Below are positions 55,200 through 64,000 of a stretch of DNA of 64,000 nucleotides, piece by piece. The stretch covers positions 1-64,000 of the forward strand of contig NZ_JBCMNM010000039.1 of assembly GCF_050459865.1 (NCBI RefSeq). The letters run 5' to 3'. This DNA is from Rummeliibacillus pycnus_B. GTDB taxonomy: Bacteria; Bacillota; Bacilli; Bacillales_A; Planococcaceae. The translations under genes were made by a program, and so were the position numbers. The notes beneath the pieces are model-generated. The model had not been told where the DNA came from. It made no database searches and saw nothing but the letters and a program-made list of their open reading frames with translations. The first letter of the stretch is position 1; the number at the start of each line of letters is the position of its first letter.

Positions 55200-55288
55200 T
55201 CATTCTTATTGGACAAATAATGGAAGCCCTCATGGCATTAGCCTGAGGGTTTGCGTAATTTGTCGAATTATCTATTTTTTTCAGGGAA

Positions 55289-55317
55289 ATAGCCTTTACA
55301 AATAGGCTGTTTTTTTA
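55289..55317 (+). terminator. Probable terminator between apt and rel
   Basis: A short stem AGCCT/AGGCT precedes G plus seven T residues. A further stem CCCTCA/TGAGGG stands at 55228-55250 without a T tract. Confidence 0.5.
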
Positions 55318-55370
55318 ATACAATTAAATTTATACCTAATCAGAAAAATTATGAAATAGGGTGGGCTAAC

Positions 55371-57566
55371 ATGGCGAAAGATCAAGTGATGACAGTAGAA
55401 GAAGTTTTCGCAATACTTACATCATATATGAATGACGAACACGTCGAATTTGTAAAAAAAGCATATGAACTTGCTAAAGACGCACATAAAGAGCAGTTCA
55501 GAAGTTCAGGAGAGCCATATATTTTACATCCTGTACAAGTTGCAGGTATATTAGCAGATCTACAAATGGACCCGGAAACTGTTGCAGCAGGTTTTTTACA
55601 TGATGTAGTTGAAGATACCCATGTCACACGCGAAGACCTTGTTGAACAATTTAGTGAAGAAGTTGCAATGCTTGTAGATGGTGTTACCAAATTGGGTAAA
55701 ATTAAATATAAATCGAAAGCAGAACAACAGGCTGAAAATCATCGTAAAATGTTCGTTGCAATGGCGCAGGATATCCGTGTCATTCTGATCAAATTAGCAG
55801 ACAGATTACATAACATGAGAACACTGAAACATTTGCCTGTTGAAAAACAACGTCGCATCTCTAAAGAAACACTTGAAATTTTTGCTCCGTTGGCACACCG
55901 TTTAGGAATTTCAGCTATTAAATGGGAATTGGAAGATACTGCACTACGTTATTTAAATCCACAGCAATATTATCGTATCGTTAACTTGATGAAGAGAAAA
56001 CGTGTAGAACGTGAAGATTATTTAAAGTCAGTAATGGATGAAATAAAACTTCAACTTAATGATATTCATATTAATGCAGAATTATCTGGTCGTCCGAAGC
56101 ATATATATAGCATTTATCGGAAAATGGTTTTGCAAAACAAGCAATTCAATGAAATTTACGACTTATTAGCTGTTCGAGTAATAGTAGATAGTATCAAAGA
56201 TTGCTACGCAGTGCTAGGTATTGTTCATACACTTTGGAAACCTATGCCTGGTCGATTCAAAGATTATATTGCGATGCCGAAACAAAATTTATATCAATCT
56301 CTTCATACTACTGTAATAGGACCATATGGGGATCCTTTAGAAGTTCAAATACGTACGAAGGAAATGCATAAAATTGCAGAATTCGGGGTTGCCGCTCACT
56401 GGGCCTATAAAGAAGGCAAGAGTATTGATACAAACAAATCAAATATTGACAATAAGTTAACGTGGTTCCGTGAAATTTTAGAATTCCAAAACGAATCTTC
56501 TAATGCTGAAGAATTCATGGAATCTTTGAAATTTGATTTATTCTCGGATATGGTTTACGTATTTTCACCTAAAGGCGATGTTATTGAGTTACCGTCTGGT
56601 TCTGTTCCGATTGACTTTGCTTATCGTGTTCACTCAGAAATAGGGAATAGAACGATTGGCGCAAAAGTAAACGGTAAGATGGTACCGTTAGATACACCTT
56701 TAAAAACAGGTGATATTGTAGAAATCATGACTTCTAAACAATCATTTGGCCCCAGCCGAGATTGGTTGAATATTGCGCAATCATCACAAGCAAAACATAA
56801 AATTAAACAATTCTTTAAAAAGCAATTACGTGATGACAATGTGAACAAAGGCCGTGAAATGATTGAAAAAGAAATCATAGAACAAGGCTTTGATCCAAAA
56901 GAAATTTTAACGCCTGAAAACTTTAAAAGGGTATGCGAAAAATTAAACTATGCAAATGAGGAAGATTTAGTTGCAGCGGTAGGCTTTAACGGAATGACTG
57001 CATTACAAGTAGTCAACCGCCTAGCAGAACGTGTAAGAAAACAACGAAATCAAGAAGAAGTCATAGAAAAAATTACAAAAGAGATGAAAACTCCTCAAAA
57101 AGAAAAAGTAACAGAAACAGGAGTTGTCGTTAAAGGGTTAGAAAATTTATTAATCCGTTTATCTCGTTGTTGTAACCCTGTACCAGGTGACGAAATTGTT
57201 GGTTTTATCACAAAAGGTCGAGGTGTTTCTGTTCACCGTGCAGATTGCTCTAATATTCAAACATCAGAAGAACAAGAACGATTAATTGATGTTGAATGGG
57301 GACAAAATTTAGAACAACAACAAAAACTATTTAATGTAGATATCGAAATCTCAGGCTTTGATCGAGTTGGTTTGCTAAATGAAGTAATACAAGTAGTTAC
57401 AGAAACAAAAACGTCGATTGGCGGAATAAGTGCCCGCACAGACCGAGATAAGATTGCTACTATTAATTTAACATTGCAAATACGTGATATTCACCACTTA
57501 TATAAAGTGGTAGATCGAGTTAAACAAATTCCCGATATCTATTCAGTACAACGTGTAATGCATTAA
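55371..57566 (+). CDS. relA: Bifunctional (p)ppGpp synthetase/hydrolase Rel
   Basis: A 731-residue long RSH protein that makes and breaks the stringent-response alarmone. HD hydrolase domain at about 30-180 with FLHDVVEDT. Synthetase domain at about 235-350 with GRFKDYIAMPK and YQSLHTTV. TGS domain at about 390-450 (VYVFSPKGDVIELPSG). Conserved CC motif (SRCCNPVPGD) and a C-terminal ACT domain. Both catalytic sites look intact. dtd follows by 15 bases. Confidence 0.98.
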   Translation: MAKDQVMTVEEVFAILTSYMNDEHVEFVKKAYELAKDAHKEQFRSSGEPYILHPVQVAGILADLQMDPETVAAGFLHDVVEDTHVTREDLVEQFSEEVAMLVDGVTKLGKIKYKSKAEQQAENHRKMFVAMAQDIRVILIKLADRLHNMRTLKHLPVEKQRRISKETLEIFAPLAHRLGISAIKWELEDTALRYLNPQQYYRIVNLMKRKRVEREDYLKSVMDEIKLQLNDIHINAELSGRPKHIYSIYRKMVLQNKQFNEIYDLLAVRVIVDSIKDCYAVLGIVHTLWKPMPGRFKDYIAMPKQNLYQSLHTTVIGPYGDPLEVQIRTKEMHKIAEFGVAAHWAYKEGKSIDTNKSNIDNKLTWFREILEFQNESSNAEEFMESLKFDLFSDMVYVFSPKGDVIELPSGSVPIDFAYRVHSEIGNRTIGAKVNGKMVPLDTPLKTGDIVEIMTSKQSFGPSRDWLNIAQSSQAKHKIKQFFKKQLRDDNVNKGREMIEKEIIEQGFDPKEILTPENFKRVCEKLNYANEEDLVAAVGFNGMTALQVVNRLAERVRKQRNQEEVIEKITKEMKTPQKEKVTETGVVVKGLENLLIRLSRCCNPVPGDEIVGFITKGRGVSVHRADCSNIQTSEEQERLIDVEWGQNLEQQQKLFNVDIEISGFDRVGLLNEVIQVVTETKTSIGGISARTDRDKIATINLTLQIRDIHHLYKVVDRVKQIPDIYSVQRVMH

Positions 57567-57581
57567 GATAGGAGATTTAGC

Positions 57582-58022
57582 ATGAAAGTAGTCTTACAAC
57601 GAAGCAAAGAAGCATCTGTTACAGTAGATGGTAAAGTGACAGGTAAGATTGAACAAGGTTATGTTTTATTAGTTGGAATTACACATGGTGATACAAAGGA
57701 TGACGCAGATTATATTGCAAAAAAAATTGCGAAAATGCGTATTTGGGAAGATGAGAATGGCAAGATGAATCACTCTATTAAAGAGCATGGTGGAGCAATA
57801 TTATCAGTTTCTCAATTCACTTTGTATGCCGATACTAAAAAAGGGAATCGACCTAGCTTTACTGATGCTGCTCGTCCTGAAGAAGCTTATGGCTTATGGG
57901 AATACTTTAATAGTACACTTTGTGCACTTGGATTACATGTTGAAACTGGAGTGTTTGGTGCGATGATGGATGTAAAGCTAGTCAATGACGGACCAGTTAC
58001 AATACTAATTGAATCAAAATAA
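57582..58022 (+). CDS. dtd: D-aminoacyl-tRNA deacylase
   Basis: A 146-residue enzyme that hydrolyses D-aminoacyl-tRNAs and glycyl-tRNA(Ala). The active-site strand SQFTLYADTKKGNRPSF and the Gly-Pro motif GPVTILIES are present. Co-transcribed with rel. Confidence 0.98.
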   Translation: MKVVLQRSKEASVTVDGKVTGKIEQGYVLLVGITHGDTKDDADYIAKKIAKMRIWEDENGKMNHSIKEHGGAILSVSQFTLYADTKKGNRPSFTDAARPEEAYGLWEYFNSTLCALGLHVETGVFGAMMDVKLVNDGPVTILIESK

Positions 58023-58030
58023 TATAAAGA

Positions 58031-58065
58031 ATCCCTGATCATTAATGGATCAGGGATATTTTTTG
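58031..58065 (+). terminator. Terminator after dtd
   Basis: A perfect 10-bp stem ATCCCTGATC/GATCAGGGAT with a 7-base loop, then a T tract. Confidence 0.92.
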
Positions 58066-58166
58066 ATTTAATAACGGGTTGTCCAAAAAGTGAAAAAGAG
58101 TGTAATTCATCATTAGATTGAATAGTACCTTTTGTGATTCTCATTTGTTGATTTCCGGTACAGACG

Positions 58167-58215
58167 GTCGCTTTCCATGGGTGTGGGTTAAGCTTCTTCT
58201 TTCGCTTAGCTGAAG
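58167..58215. repeat. Degenerate inverted fragment of the dispersed repeat
   Basis: CGCTTTCCATGGGTGTGG followed by TTAAGCTTCTTC and TTCGCTTAGC resembles the reverse complement of the right part of the 58276-58449 element (GCCCGCGGAAAGCG), with several changes. A decayed copy in opposite orientation is likely. Confidence 0.4.
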
Positions 58216-58275
58216 GCACTGAAAAAGTAAAAAAGATGAAAGTTTATAATAAAAATCTTGTATAGCTATCCTGGT

Positions 58276-58449
58276 TGATGTGGAATTAGCGAAGACTCCT
58301 GCGGGAAAGCGAGACAGGTGAGACCCCGCAGTGCAATTAAGGAACGGAGTCTAAGAACGCCACGTCCTGTGGCAACGACTCCGTGACCAACATCCTGTTG
58401 CCCCGAGGCTAATCGCTCGCCCGCGGAAAGCGAAGCTAATTCCACATCA
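58276..58449. repeat. Structured dispersed intergenic repeat with 15-bp terminal inverted repeats
   Basis: A 174-bp GC-rich block bounded by TGATGTGGAATTAGC (58276-58290) and its exact reverse complement GCTAATTCCACATCA (58435-58449). Internal stems: CTGCGGG with CCCGCAG, ACGGAGT with ACTCCGT, and GCCAC with GTGGC. No reading frame of note. It resembles the hairpin-rich intergenic repeats scattered through Bacillaceae genomes (AGACTCCTGCGGG and CCCGCGGAAAGCG are typical text, from memory). No target duplication is visible. Confidence 0.75.
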
Positions 58450-58454
58450 TGCAG

Positions 58455-58695
58455 AAATCAGTTTAATACTATTAGTACCCTTACTACGTTCCTACGGGGC
58501 TTTCAGCTCAAGCTTTTCCCATAGGACTTTGAATAAACCTCACTGAATGAACATCGCACGAAGGAAATCAAATGCATTTTCGAGGACTCGTCATCGAAAG
58601 CTTTGTAATGAACAAAATTGGATATCATAAAATGTCCGTATAGTTTATATGAATTTTGCACAATGAAATCGATTCAAATTTAATATTTTTTTCAT
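58455..58695. other. Gene-free stretch between the repeat and the pdh terminator
   Basis: No credible gene or RNA structure is seen here. It begins with TTAATACTATTAGT, similar to the flank of the repeat copy at the window start. Confidence 0.5.
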
Positions 58696-58696
58696 A

Positions 58697-58740
58697 AAAA
58701 AACCCCTTAAGATACTGTTATGTATCTTAAGAGGTGTTTT
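58697..58740 (-). terminator. Terminator of the pdhABCD operon
   Basis: On the minus strand CCTCTTAAGATAC pairs with GTATCTTAAGG and is followed by a G/T-rich run ending in seven T residues. Confidence 0.88.
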
Positions 58741-58749
58741 TGTCTTCAA

Positions 58750-60165
58750 TTATTTTTTAGCAATAATGTGAATTGGGTTACCAAGTGCTACTTCAGCAGT
58801 TTCCATTGTAATTTCACCTAAAGTTGGGTGAGCATGAATTGTCATTGCTACATCTTCAAGTGTCATACCTGCTTCGATTGCTAATCCTAATTCAGCGATC
58901 ATATCAGATGCACCAGCACCGATAATTTGACCACCAATTAGTAAGCCATCTTCTTTACGAGCAACAAGTTTTACGAAACCTTCTGTTTCGTTCAATGCTA
59001 ATGCACGACCATTTGCAGCAAATGGGAATTTACCAGTAGTTACTTCAAAGCCTTCTTCTTTAGCTTGATCTTCTGATAAACCTACAGTAGCCATTTCAGG
59101 ATCTGTGAAGCAAACAGCAGGAATTGCAAGATAATCAACAATTGATTTTTCTCCAGCGATTGCTTCAGCAGCTACTTTACCTTCGTATGAAGCTTTATGC
59201 GCTAGTTGTGGTCCAGCAACGATATCACCGATAGCATAAATATTTGGTACGCTTGTGCGACATTGTTTGTCAACTTTTAAAAGTCCACGTTCAGCAAATT
59301 CAATACCAACTGCTTCCAAGCCCATTTCATCCGTATTTGGACGACGACCTACAGTTACTAAGACGTAATCTGCTTCTACAGCTTTTGCTTCACCATTTAC
59401 TTCATATTTTACTGTTACACTTGATTCAGTTTCTTCAACACCTTGTGCTAAAGCGCCTGTTTCAATTGTAACACCTTTTTTCTTAAGACCTTTTTTAACG
59501 ATAGCTGTCATTTGTTTTTCAAAGCCAGCAAGGATATCTTTTCCACCTTCAAGGATTGTTACTTGAGAACCTAAGTTAGCATAAGCAGAACCAAGTTCAG
59601 TACCGATGTATCCGCCACCAATAACAACAAGTTTTTCAGGTACTTCTTGTAATGAAAGTGCGCCTGTTGAATTTAACACACGATTTGAAAATTTGAATGT
59701 TGGAATTTCAACTGGACGAGAACCTGTTGCAATAATTGCATTTTTGAATGTGTAAGTTTGAGCTGAGTTTTCAGTAATCACTCGTAATGAGTTCGCATCT
59801 TGGAAATAAGCTTCACCTTTTACAACTTCAATATTGTTGCCTTTTAATAAACCAGCAACACCGCCAGTTAATTTTTTAACAACAGAATCTTTGAATTCTT
59901 GTGCTTTTTTGAAATCTAGTTTCACTTCTGGAACAATTACACCCATATCTTCTGAATGTTTAGCTTGTTCAAAGCGGTGACCTACAGAGATTAAAGCTTT
60001 TGATGGGATACAACCTACGTTTAAGCATACGCCACCTACGTTTTCACGTTCAACAACTGTAACTTTTTGTCCAAGTTGTGCTGCACGAATTGCTGCTACA
60101 TATCCACCAGGACCAGCACCGATGACAATTGTATCTGTTTCGATTGGAAAATCTCCTACTACCAT
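58750..60165 (-). CDS. pdhD: Dihydrolipoyl dehydrogenase (E3 of pyruvate dehydrogenase)
   Basis: A 471-residue FAD enzyme that reoxidises dihydrolipoamide with NAD. FAD-binding GAGPGGYVAA, redox disulfide C47/C52 in GGVCLNVGCIPS, NAD-binding GGGYIGTELG, and the C-terminal HAHPTLGE catalytic His-Glu are present. It starts at ATG after GGAGGCG, which overlaps the end of pdhC. Last gene of the operon. Confidence 0.98.
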   Translation of the reverse strand: MVVGDFPIETDTIVIGAGPGGYVAAIRAAQLGQKVTVVERENVGGVCLNVGCIPSKALISVGHRFEQAKHSEDMGVIVPEVKLDFKKAQEFKDSVVKKLTGGVAGLLKGNNIEVVKGEAYFQDANSLRVITENSAQTYTFKNAIIATGSRPVEIPTFKFSNRVLNSTGALSLQEVPEKLVVIGGGYIGTELGSAYANLGSQVTILEGGKDILAGFEKQMTAIVKKGLKKKGVTIETGALAQGVEETESSVTVKYEVNGEAKAVEADYVLVTVGRRPNTDEMGLEAVGIEFAERGLLKVDKQCRTSVPNIYAIGDIVAGPQLAHKASYEGKVAAEAIAGEKSIVDYLAIPAVCFTDPEMATVGLSEDQAKEEGFEVTTGKFPFAANGRALALNETEGFVKLVARKEDGLLIGGQIIGAGASDMIAELGLAIEAGMTLEDVAMTIHAHPTLGEITMETAEVALGNPIHIIAKK

Positions 60166-60170
60166 TTTTA

Positions 60171-61511
60171 TTACGCCTCCATTAATAATAGTTCCGGCTC
60201 ACTTAACAAACGTTTAATATTATTTAACGCATGTTGAGCAGTCGCACCATCGATCATTCTATGATCAAAGCTCAATGATAATGCTAACACAGGTGCGGCT
60301 ATAATTTCACCATTTTTTATTACAGGTTTTTCTGAAATTCGACCAATTCCCAAAATTGCTACTTCAGGATGGTTTATTACTGGAGTAAACCATTGCCCAC
60401 CTGCTGAGCCGATATTTGTGATAGAGCAAGATGCACCTTTCATTTCGTTAGGTGCTAATTTACCTTCACGAGCTTTTGTTGCTAATTGGTTTATTTCATC
60501 TGATACTGCAAATACAGATTTGCGATCAGCATGTTTAATAACTGGAACTAGAAGACCTTTATCAGTATCAGCTGCAATACCAATATTATAATAATGTTTT
60601 TGAATAATTTCTTGTGTTTCGTCATCCAAAGAACGGTTAAATTCTGGGAAATCACGCAAAGTACTTACTAATGCTTTTACTACATAAGGTAAGTATGTTA
60701 ATTTAATACCTTTTTCAGCTGCGATTTCTTTGAATTTTTTGCGATGTGCAACTAATTCTGTAACATCCACTTCATCCATTAATGTAACATGTGGAGCAGT
60801 TTGTTTAGAATGAACCATTGCTTTTGCAATAGCACGACGCATACCAGACATTTTTTCACGAGTTTCTGGGAATTCACCTTCAAGCTCAACTGATGCAGCT
60901 TTTGCAACTTCTTGAACAGGTGATTCTTCAACTGAAGTAGGTATTTCTACTTCTTGAGTAGCTTGTTTTGCACCACCATTTTTAAATGCTTCAATATCTT
61001 CTTTTAAGATACGACCATTTTTCCCTGAACCTGCCACTTCTTTAATATCAATCCCGTTTTCACGAGCAAATTTTCGTACAGATGGCATAGCAATAATACG
61101 CGCTTTTGAATCAACCTCTGCTGTTTCTGCTACAGGTGTTGGTGTTTCTTGTTTTTCAACAGGCGCTTTTTGTACTTCTTTGCCATCTTCAGCTGTTGCT
61201 TGAACTTGTGCTTCTGTTTCAGATACTTGTTCTTCATCTTCCTTATGTCCATGTAGTTCAAGATCTTCATATCCAGGTGCATCAATTTCTAAAAGGACTG
61301 TACCAACAGTTGTTAATGTTCCTTCTTCAACAAGTACTTTTTCAATTGTTCCTTCAACTGGAGACGGAATTTCAACGACTGCTTTGTCGTTTTGAACTTC
61401 TGCTAATATTGTATCTTCTTCGATTTTATCGCCTGGTTTAATGAACCATTTTACGATTTCCCCTTCATGGATTCCTTCACCAATATCGGGTAAGCGGAAT
61501 TTATAAGCCAT
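60171..61511 (-). CDS. pdhC: Dihydrolipoyllysine acetyltransferase (E2 of pyruvate dehydrogenase)
   Basis: A 446-residue E2 core protein. One lipoyl domain (residues 1-80) with the lipoylated K43 in QNDKAVVEIP, a Pro/Glu/Ala/Thr-rich linker, a peripheral-subunit-binding domain at about 125-165 (PSVRKFARENGID), and a catalytic domain with SLSFDHRMIDGA. I chose the ATG at 61511 after AAAGGAGAGGTG; the upstream frame from 61520 has no support. Confidence 0.97.
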   Translation of the reverse strand: MAYKFRLPDIGEGIHEGEIVKWFIKPGDKIEEDTILAEVQNDKAVVEIPSPVEGTIEKVLVEEGTLTTVGTVLLEIDAPGYEDLELHGHKEDEEQVSETEAQVQATAEDGKEVQKAPVEKQETPTPVAETAEVDSKARIIAMPSVRKFARENGIDIKEVAGSGKNGRILKEDIEAFKNGGAKQATQEVEIPTSVEESPVQEVAKAASVELEGEFPETREKMSGMRRAIAKAMVHSKQTAPHVTLMDEVDVTELVAHRKKFKEIAAEKGIKLTYLPYVVKALVSTLRDFPEFNRSLDDETQEIIQKHYYNIGIAADTDKGLLVPVIKHADRKSVFAVSDEINQLATKAREGKLAPNEMKGASCSITNIGSAGGQWFTPVINHPEVAILGIGRISEKPVIKNGEIIAAPVLALSLSFDHRMIDGATAQHALNNIKRLLSEPELLLMEA

Positions 61512-61541
61512 TTCAGTCACCTCTCCTTTGTGGTAGTAAAA

Positions 61542-62519
61542 TTAAAACTCTAAAACTTTTTTAGCTGTTGCAATGACGTCTTTTGAGTTTGGTAACCACA
61601 CAGCCTCTGCTTGTGGGAACGGATATACAGTATCTGGTGCTGTTACTCGAAGAACTGGAGCTTCAAGACTTAAAATAGCACGCTCTGTAATTTCACTCAC
61701 TACATTTGCTGCAATACCAGCTTGTTTTTGAGCTTCTTGTACAACGATTGCACGCCCTGTTTTCTCAACAGATGCAATGATTGTTTCAATATCTAAAGGT
61801 TGAATTGTTCGTAAATCTACTACTTCTACTGAATAGTTTTCTTTTTCTAATGCTTCAGCTGCCTTTAATGATTCATGTACCATTGCACCGTAAGCAAAAA
61901 TAGAAAGATCTTTACCTTCACGTTTTACATCCGCTTTACCAAGAGGAATTGTGTAAGATTCTTCTGGTACCTCTTCACGGAATGAACGATAAAGTTTTAA
62001 ATGTTCTAAAAATACGACTGGATCATTATCACGAATAGATGAAATTAAAAGACCTTTTGCATCATAAGGTGTTGATGGAACAACTACTTTCAAACCTGGT
62101 TGTGATGCTACTAAACCCTCTAAACTATCTGAGTGCATTTCAGGTGTATGTACACCTCCGCCAAATGGTGAGCGGATTGTTACAGGTGCTCCCAGACTCC
62201 CGCCTGAACGATATCGCATACGTGCTAATTGTCCACTAATTGAATCCATTACTTCATATACGAAGCCGAAGAATTGAATTTCAGGAACTGGGCGGAATCC
62301 TTGAAGTGCAAGACCAATAGCAAGGCCGCCGATGCCGGATTCAGCAAGAGGTGTATCGAATACACGATCCTCACCAAATTCTTTTTGAAGACCTTCAGTA
62401 GCGCGGAAAACCCCTCCGTTCACACCCACGTCTTCACCGAATACTAGCACGTTTTCGTCATCTTTTAATTCACAACGAAGTGCGTCTGTAATTGCTTGAA
62501 TCATTGTCATTTGTGCCAT
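61542..62519 (-). CDS. pdhB: Pyruvate dehydrogenase E1 component, beta subunit
   Basis: A 325-residue subunit forming the alpha2beta2 E1 with PdhA. FGEDVGVNGGVFRATEGL, PLAESGIGGLAIG and the PEMHSDSLEGL phosphate-side loop are typical. The start is 3 bases after the pdhA stop. Confidence 0.97.
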   Translation of the reverse strand: MAQMTMIQAITDALRCELKDDENVLVFGEDVGVNGGVFRATEGLQKEFGEDRVFDTPLAESGIGGLAIGLALQGFRPVPEIQFFGFVYEVMDSISGQLARMRYRSGGSLGAPVTIRSPFGGGVHTPEMHSDSLEGLVASQPGLKVVVPSTPYDAKGLLISSIRDNDPVVFLEHLKLYRSFREEVPEESYTIPLGKADVKREGKDLSIFAYGAMVHESLKAAEALEKENYSVEVVDLRTIQPLDIETIIASVEKTGRAIVVQEAQKQAGIAANVVSEITERAILSLEAPVLRVTAPDTVYPFPQAEAVWLPNSKDVIATAKKVLEF

Positions 62520-62522
62520 CGG

Positions 62523-63638
62523 TTACTTCGACTCCTTTTCTACGAAGATTTCATATTGTTCTTTTAAGTTATATGGTAATTCGCCATCATGCATATTACG
62601 GATAAGATCAGTCACTTTTTGTTTTGGTGCTTCATCCGCTTTTTTTATAGCAGCTTTAATTTCTTCTTTCGCATTTGCGATGACTTCAGCTTCTTTTGCT
62701 TCGCTCCATAAACCTTTAGCTTCTAGGAATTTACGGAAACGAACGATTGGATCTTTCTTTTCCCATTCTGAATCTGTTTCTGAAGTACGGTAACGTGTTG
62801 GGTCATCACCAGCCATTGTATGTGGACCATAACGGTAACATACTGTTTCAATTAATGATGGTCCTTCACCTGCTGTTGCACGTTTTCTTGCGTCACGTGT
62901 TGCAACATAAACTGCTAATGGATCCATACCATCTACTTGAATACTTGGAATACCTGCTGCAATCCCTTTTTGAGCAATTGTTGATGCAGATGTTTGCAAT
63001 TCACGTGGTGTCGAAATTGCATATTGGTTATTTTGTACAATGAAAATAGCTGGTGATTTGAAAGCACCTGCAAAGTTAATACCTTCATAGAAGTCACCTT
63101 GTGATGAACCACCATCACCTGTATATGTTACGGCAACAGCTTTTTTGCCGCGTTTTTGAATACCTAGGGCAACACCTGCAGCTTGAACATATTGAGCACC
63201 AATAATGATTTGTGGTGAAAGTACATTCACATCTTCAGGAATTTGACCACCAACAAAATGTCCTCTTGACCATAAGAATGCTTTCCATAGAGGAAGACCA
63301 TGCCATACAATTTGAGGTACATCGCGGTAACCAGGTAGAATATAATCTTCTTTTTCAAGAGCAAAATGTGAAGCAATTTGTGATGCTTCTTGTCCAGCAG
63401 TTGGAGCATAGAATCCCAGACGACCTTGACGATTTAATGAGATTGAACGTTGATCTAAAATACGTGTAAAGACCATACGGCTCATAAGTTCTACTAATTC
63501 TTCGTCAGATAACTGTAGATCTGCCCCCTTGTTTACGATTTCCCCTTCTTCATTTAAAATTTGGAACATTTCAAATTTCTCTTCGATCTCGTGTAAATTA
63601 GCTACCGGATCGAATTGTTGAGCTTGTTTAGAAGCCAT
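62523..63638 (-). CDS. pdhA: Pyruvate dehydrogenase E1 component, alpha subunit
   Basis: A 371-residue TPP-dependent subunit that decarboxylates pyruvate. The thiamine diphosphate motif runs from GDGGSSQGDFYEGINFA to VQNNQYAI. RYGPHTMAGDDPTRYR is the E1-alpha loop. I chose the ATG at 63638 after AAAGGAGATG, giving the expected N-terminus; the in-frame codon at 63680 lies before the ribosome site. First gene of pdhABCD. Confidence 0.97.
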   Translation of the reverse strand: MASKQAQQFDPVANLHEIEEKFEMFQILNEEGEIVNKGADLQLSDEELVELMSRMVFTRILDQRSISLNRQGRLGFYAPTAGQEASQIASHFALEKEDYILPGYRDVPQIVWHGLPLWKAFLWSRGHFVGGQIPEDVNVLSPQIIIGAQYVQAAGVALGIQKRGKKAVAVTYTGDGGSSQGDFYEGINFAGAFKSPAIFIVQNNQYAISTPRELQTSASTIAQKGIAAGIPSIQVDGMDPLAVYVATRDARKRATAGEGPSLIETVCYRYGPHTMAGDDPTRYRTSETDSEWEKKDPIVRFRKFLEAKGLWSEAKEAEVIANAKEEIKAAIKKADEAPKQKVTDLIRNMHDGELPYNLKEQYEIFVEKESK

Positions 63639-63930
63639 GTTATTACATCTCCTTTGTTTCTGTATTATAACCTTTTGCAAAATTATTAATACACCAACTA
63701 ATAAATATCAGTATACTGAATAATTTTTCATTGGTCAATCCTAGTATTAATGATAATTAAATTATGTGCACCCTTAACTTTTTTAAACACTGTATTACAT
63801 TTCCACGGCACCCTGTATTATAAAACAGTTTTATTTTCGCGCTCTTTACTAACACAGTTTCACCACTTCAAAATTATTGCCTGTTCTCTCGTTTCTAAAA
63901 CATTCTTTTCGTGTTATTCGCTTCTTTTCG
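63639..63930. other. Divergent control region between pdhA and the next gene
   Basis: No gene is supported. A minus-strand TATAAT (63664-63669) sits 26 bases before the pdhA start, without a clear -35. The rest is AT-rich and shows no marked repeat. Confidence 0.5.
63664..63669 (-). promoter_or_regulatory. -10 element of the pdh operon
   Basis: A minus-strand TATAAT, 26 bases before the pdhA ATG. The -35 is not recognisable. Confidence 0.4.
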
Positions 63931-63958
63931 TTGAATGAATAGTTTTGTACGCTATAAT
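63931..63958 (+). promoter_or_regulatory. Sigma-A promoter of the right-edge gene
   Basis: TTGAAT (63931-63936), 16-base spacer, TATAAT (63953-63958), 36 bases before the ATG at 63994. Confidence 0.7.
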
Positions 63959-63993
63959 GAATTAGGAACTTTTTTTTGAAAGGAAGAGTAACA

Positions 63994-64000
63994 ATGATTT
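63994..64000 (+). CDS. Start of a gene cut by the window edge
   Basis: ATG ATT T is preceded by GAAAGGAAG at 8 bases and by a good promoter, so a gene starts here. Only two codons are visible. Peptide deformylase stands near and divergent from pdhA in B. subtilis, so def is the first candidate, by synteny alone. Confidence 0.5.

Noticed and set aside
58276..58449. Insertion sequence with a transposase
   Set aside because: The element is only 174 bp, has no reading frame for a transposase and shows no target duplication.
63750..63938. 62-codon frame in the pdhA upstream region
   Set aside because: No ribosome site and the text is Phe/Leu/Cys-rich; it overlaps the promoter of the edge gene.

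Overview
The window is a stretch of low-GC Firmicutes core chromosome. Gene content and order follow the Bacillus subtilis ysoA-to-relA region (tig-clpX-lon-engB-hemAXCDBL, valS-folC-comC, radC-mreBCD-minCD-spoIVFAB-rplU-prp-rpmA-spo0B-obg-pheB-pheA, safA, ruvAB-queA-tgt-yajC, spoVB, secDF, recJ-apt-rel-dtd). A pyruvate dehydrogenase operon follows on the opposite strand. The spore genes (spoVID-like, spoIIB-like, spoIVFA/FB, spo0B, safA, spoVB) show an endospore former. The AT-rich composition, a missing lonB and the accessory genes suggest the Planococcaceae (Lysinibacillus/Solibacillus-like); that placement is inference.

Layout. 1-7.3 kb: TPR protein, trigger factor, ClpX, Lon, EngB. 7.4-13.9 kb: six-gene hem operon from glutamyl-tRNA to glutamate-1-semialdehyde and on to uroporphyrinogen III, with a PerR-box-like site in front. 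14.0-15.3 kb: a truncated SpoVID-like gene, a small membrane-protein gene and a decayed reading frame. 15.3-21.5 kb: T-box leader and valS, a divergent two-gene ATP-grasp operon, and folC. 21.6-25.9 kb: a membrane diguanylate cyclase, a decayed gene end, prepilin peptidase, a SPOR protein and a Maf homologue without Maf catalytic motifs. 25.8-37.3 kb: radC, cell-shape and division genes, SpoIVF protease and regulator, ribosomal proteins L21/L27 with the Prp protease, Spo0B, Obg, phenylalanine genes and NiaR. 37.4-39.8 kb: a SafA-like coat protein full of repeats, with a CotS/YsxE-type kinase gene. 39.9-49.9 kb: Holliday junction and queuosine genes, SpoVB, ComN, SecDF. 50-52 kb: a secreted subtilase that looks inserted. 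52.3-58 kb: recJ, apt, rel, dtd. 58-58.75 kb: a gene-free stretch with a structured dispersed repeat. 58.75-63.6 kb: pdhABCD on the minus strand. The first bases of a divergent gene lie at the right edge.

Most genes are ordinary housekeeping genes. The points that stand out are the Maf-derived protein that has lost its active site, the SpoVID homologue lacking a LysM tail, the Cys/His/Met-rich SafA tail, the paired ATP-grasp genes, the remnant beside the prepilin peptidase gene, the repeat with 15-bp terminal inverted repeats (its tail recurs at base 1), and the PerR-like box before hemA. I saw no CRISPR array, tRNA, rRNA, prophage or intact insertion sequence. No clearly new multi-gene system is evident.
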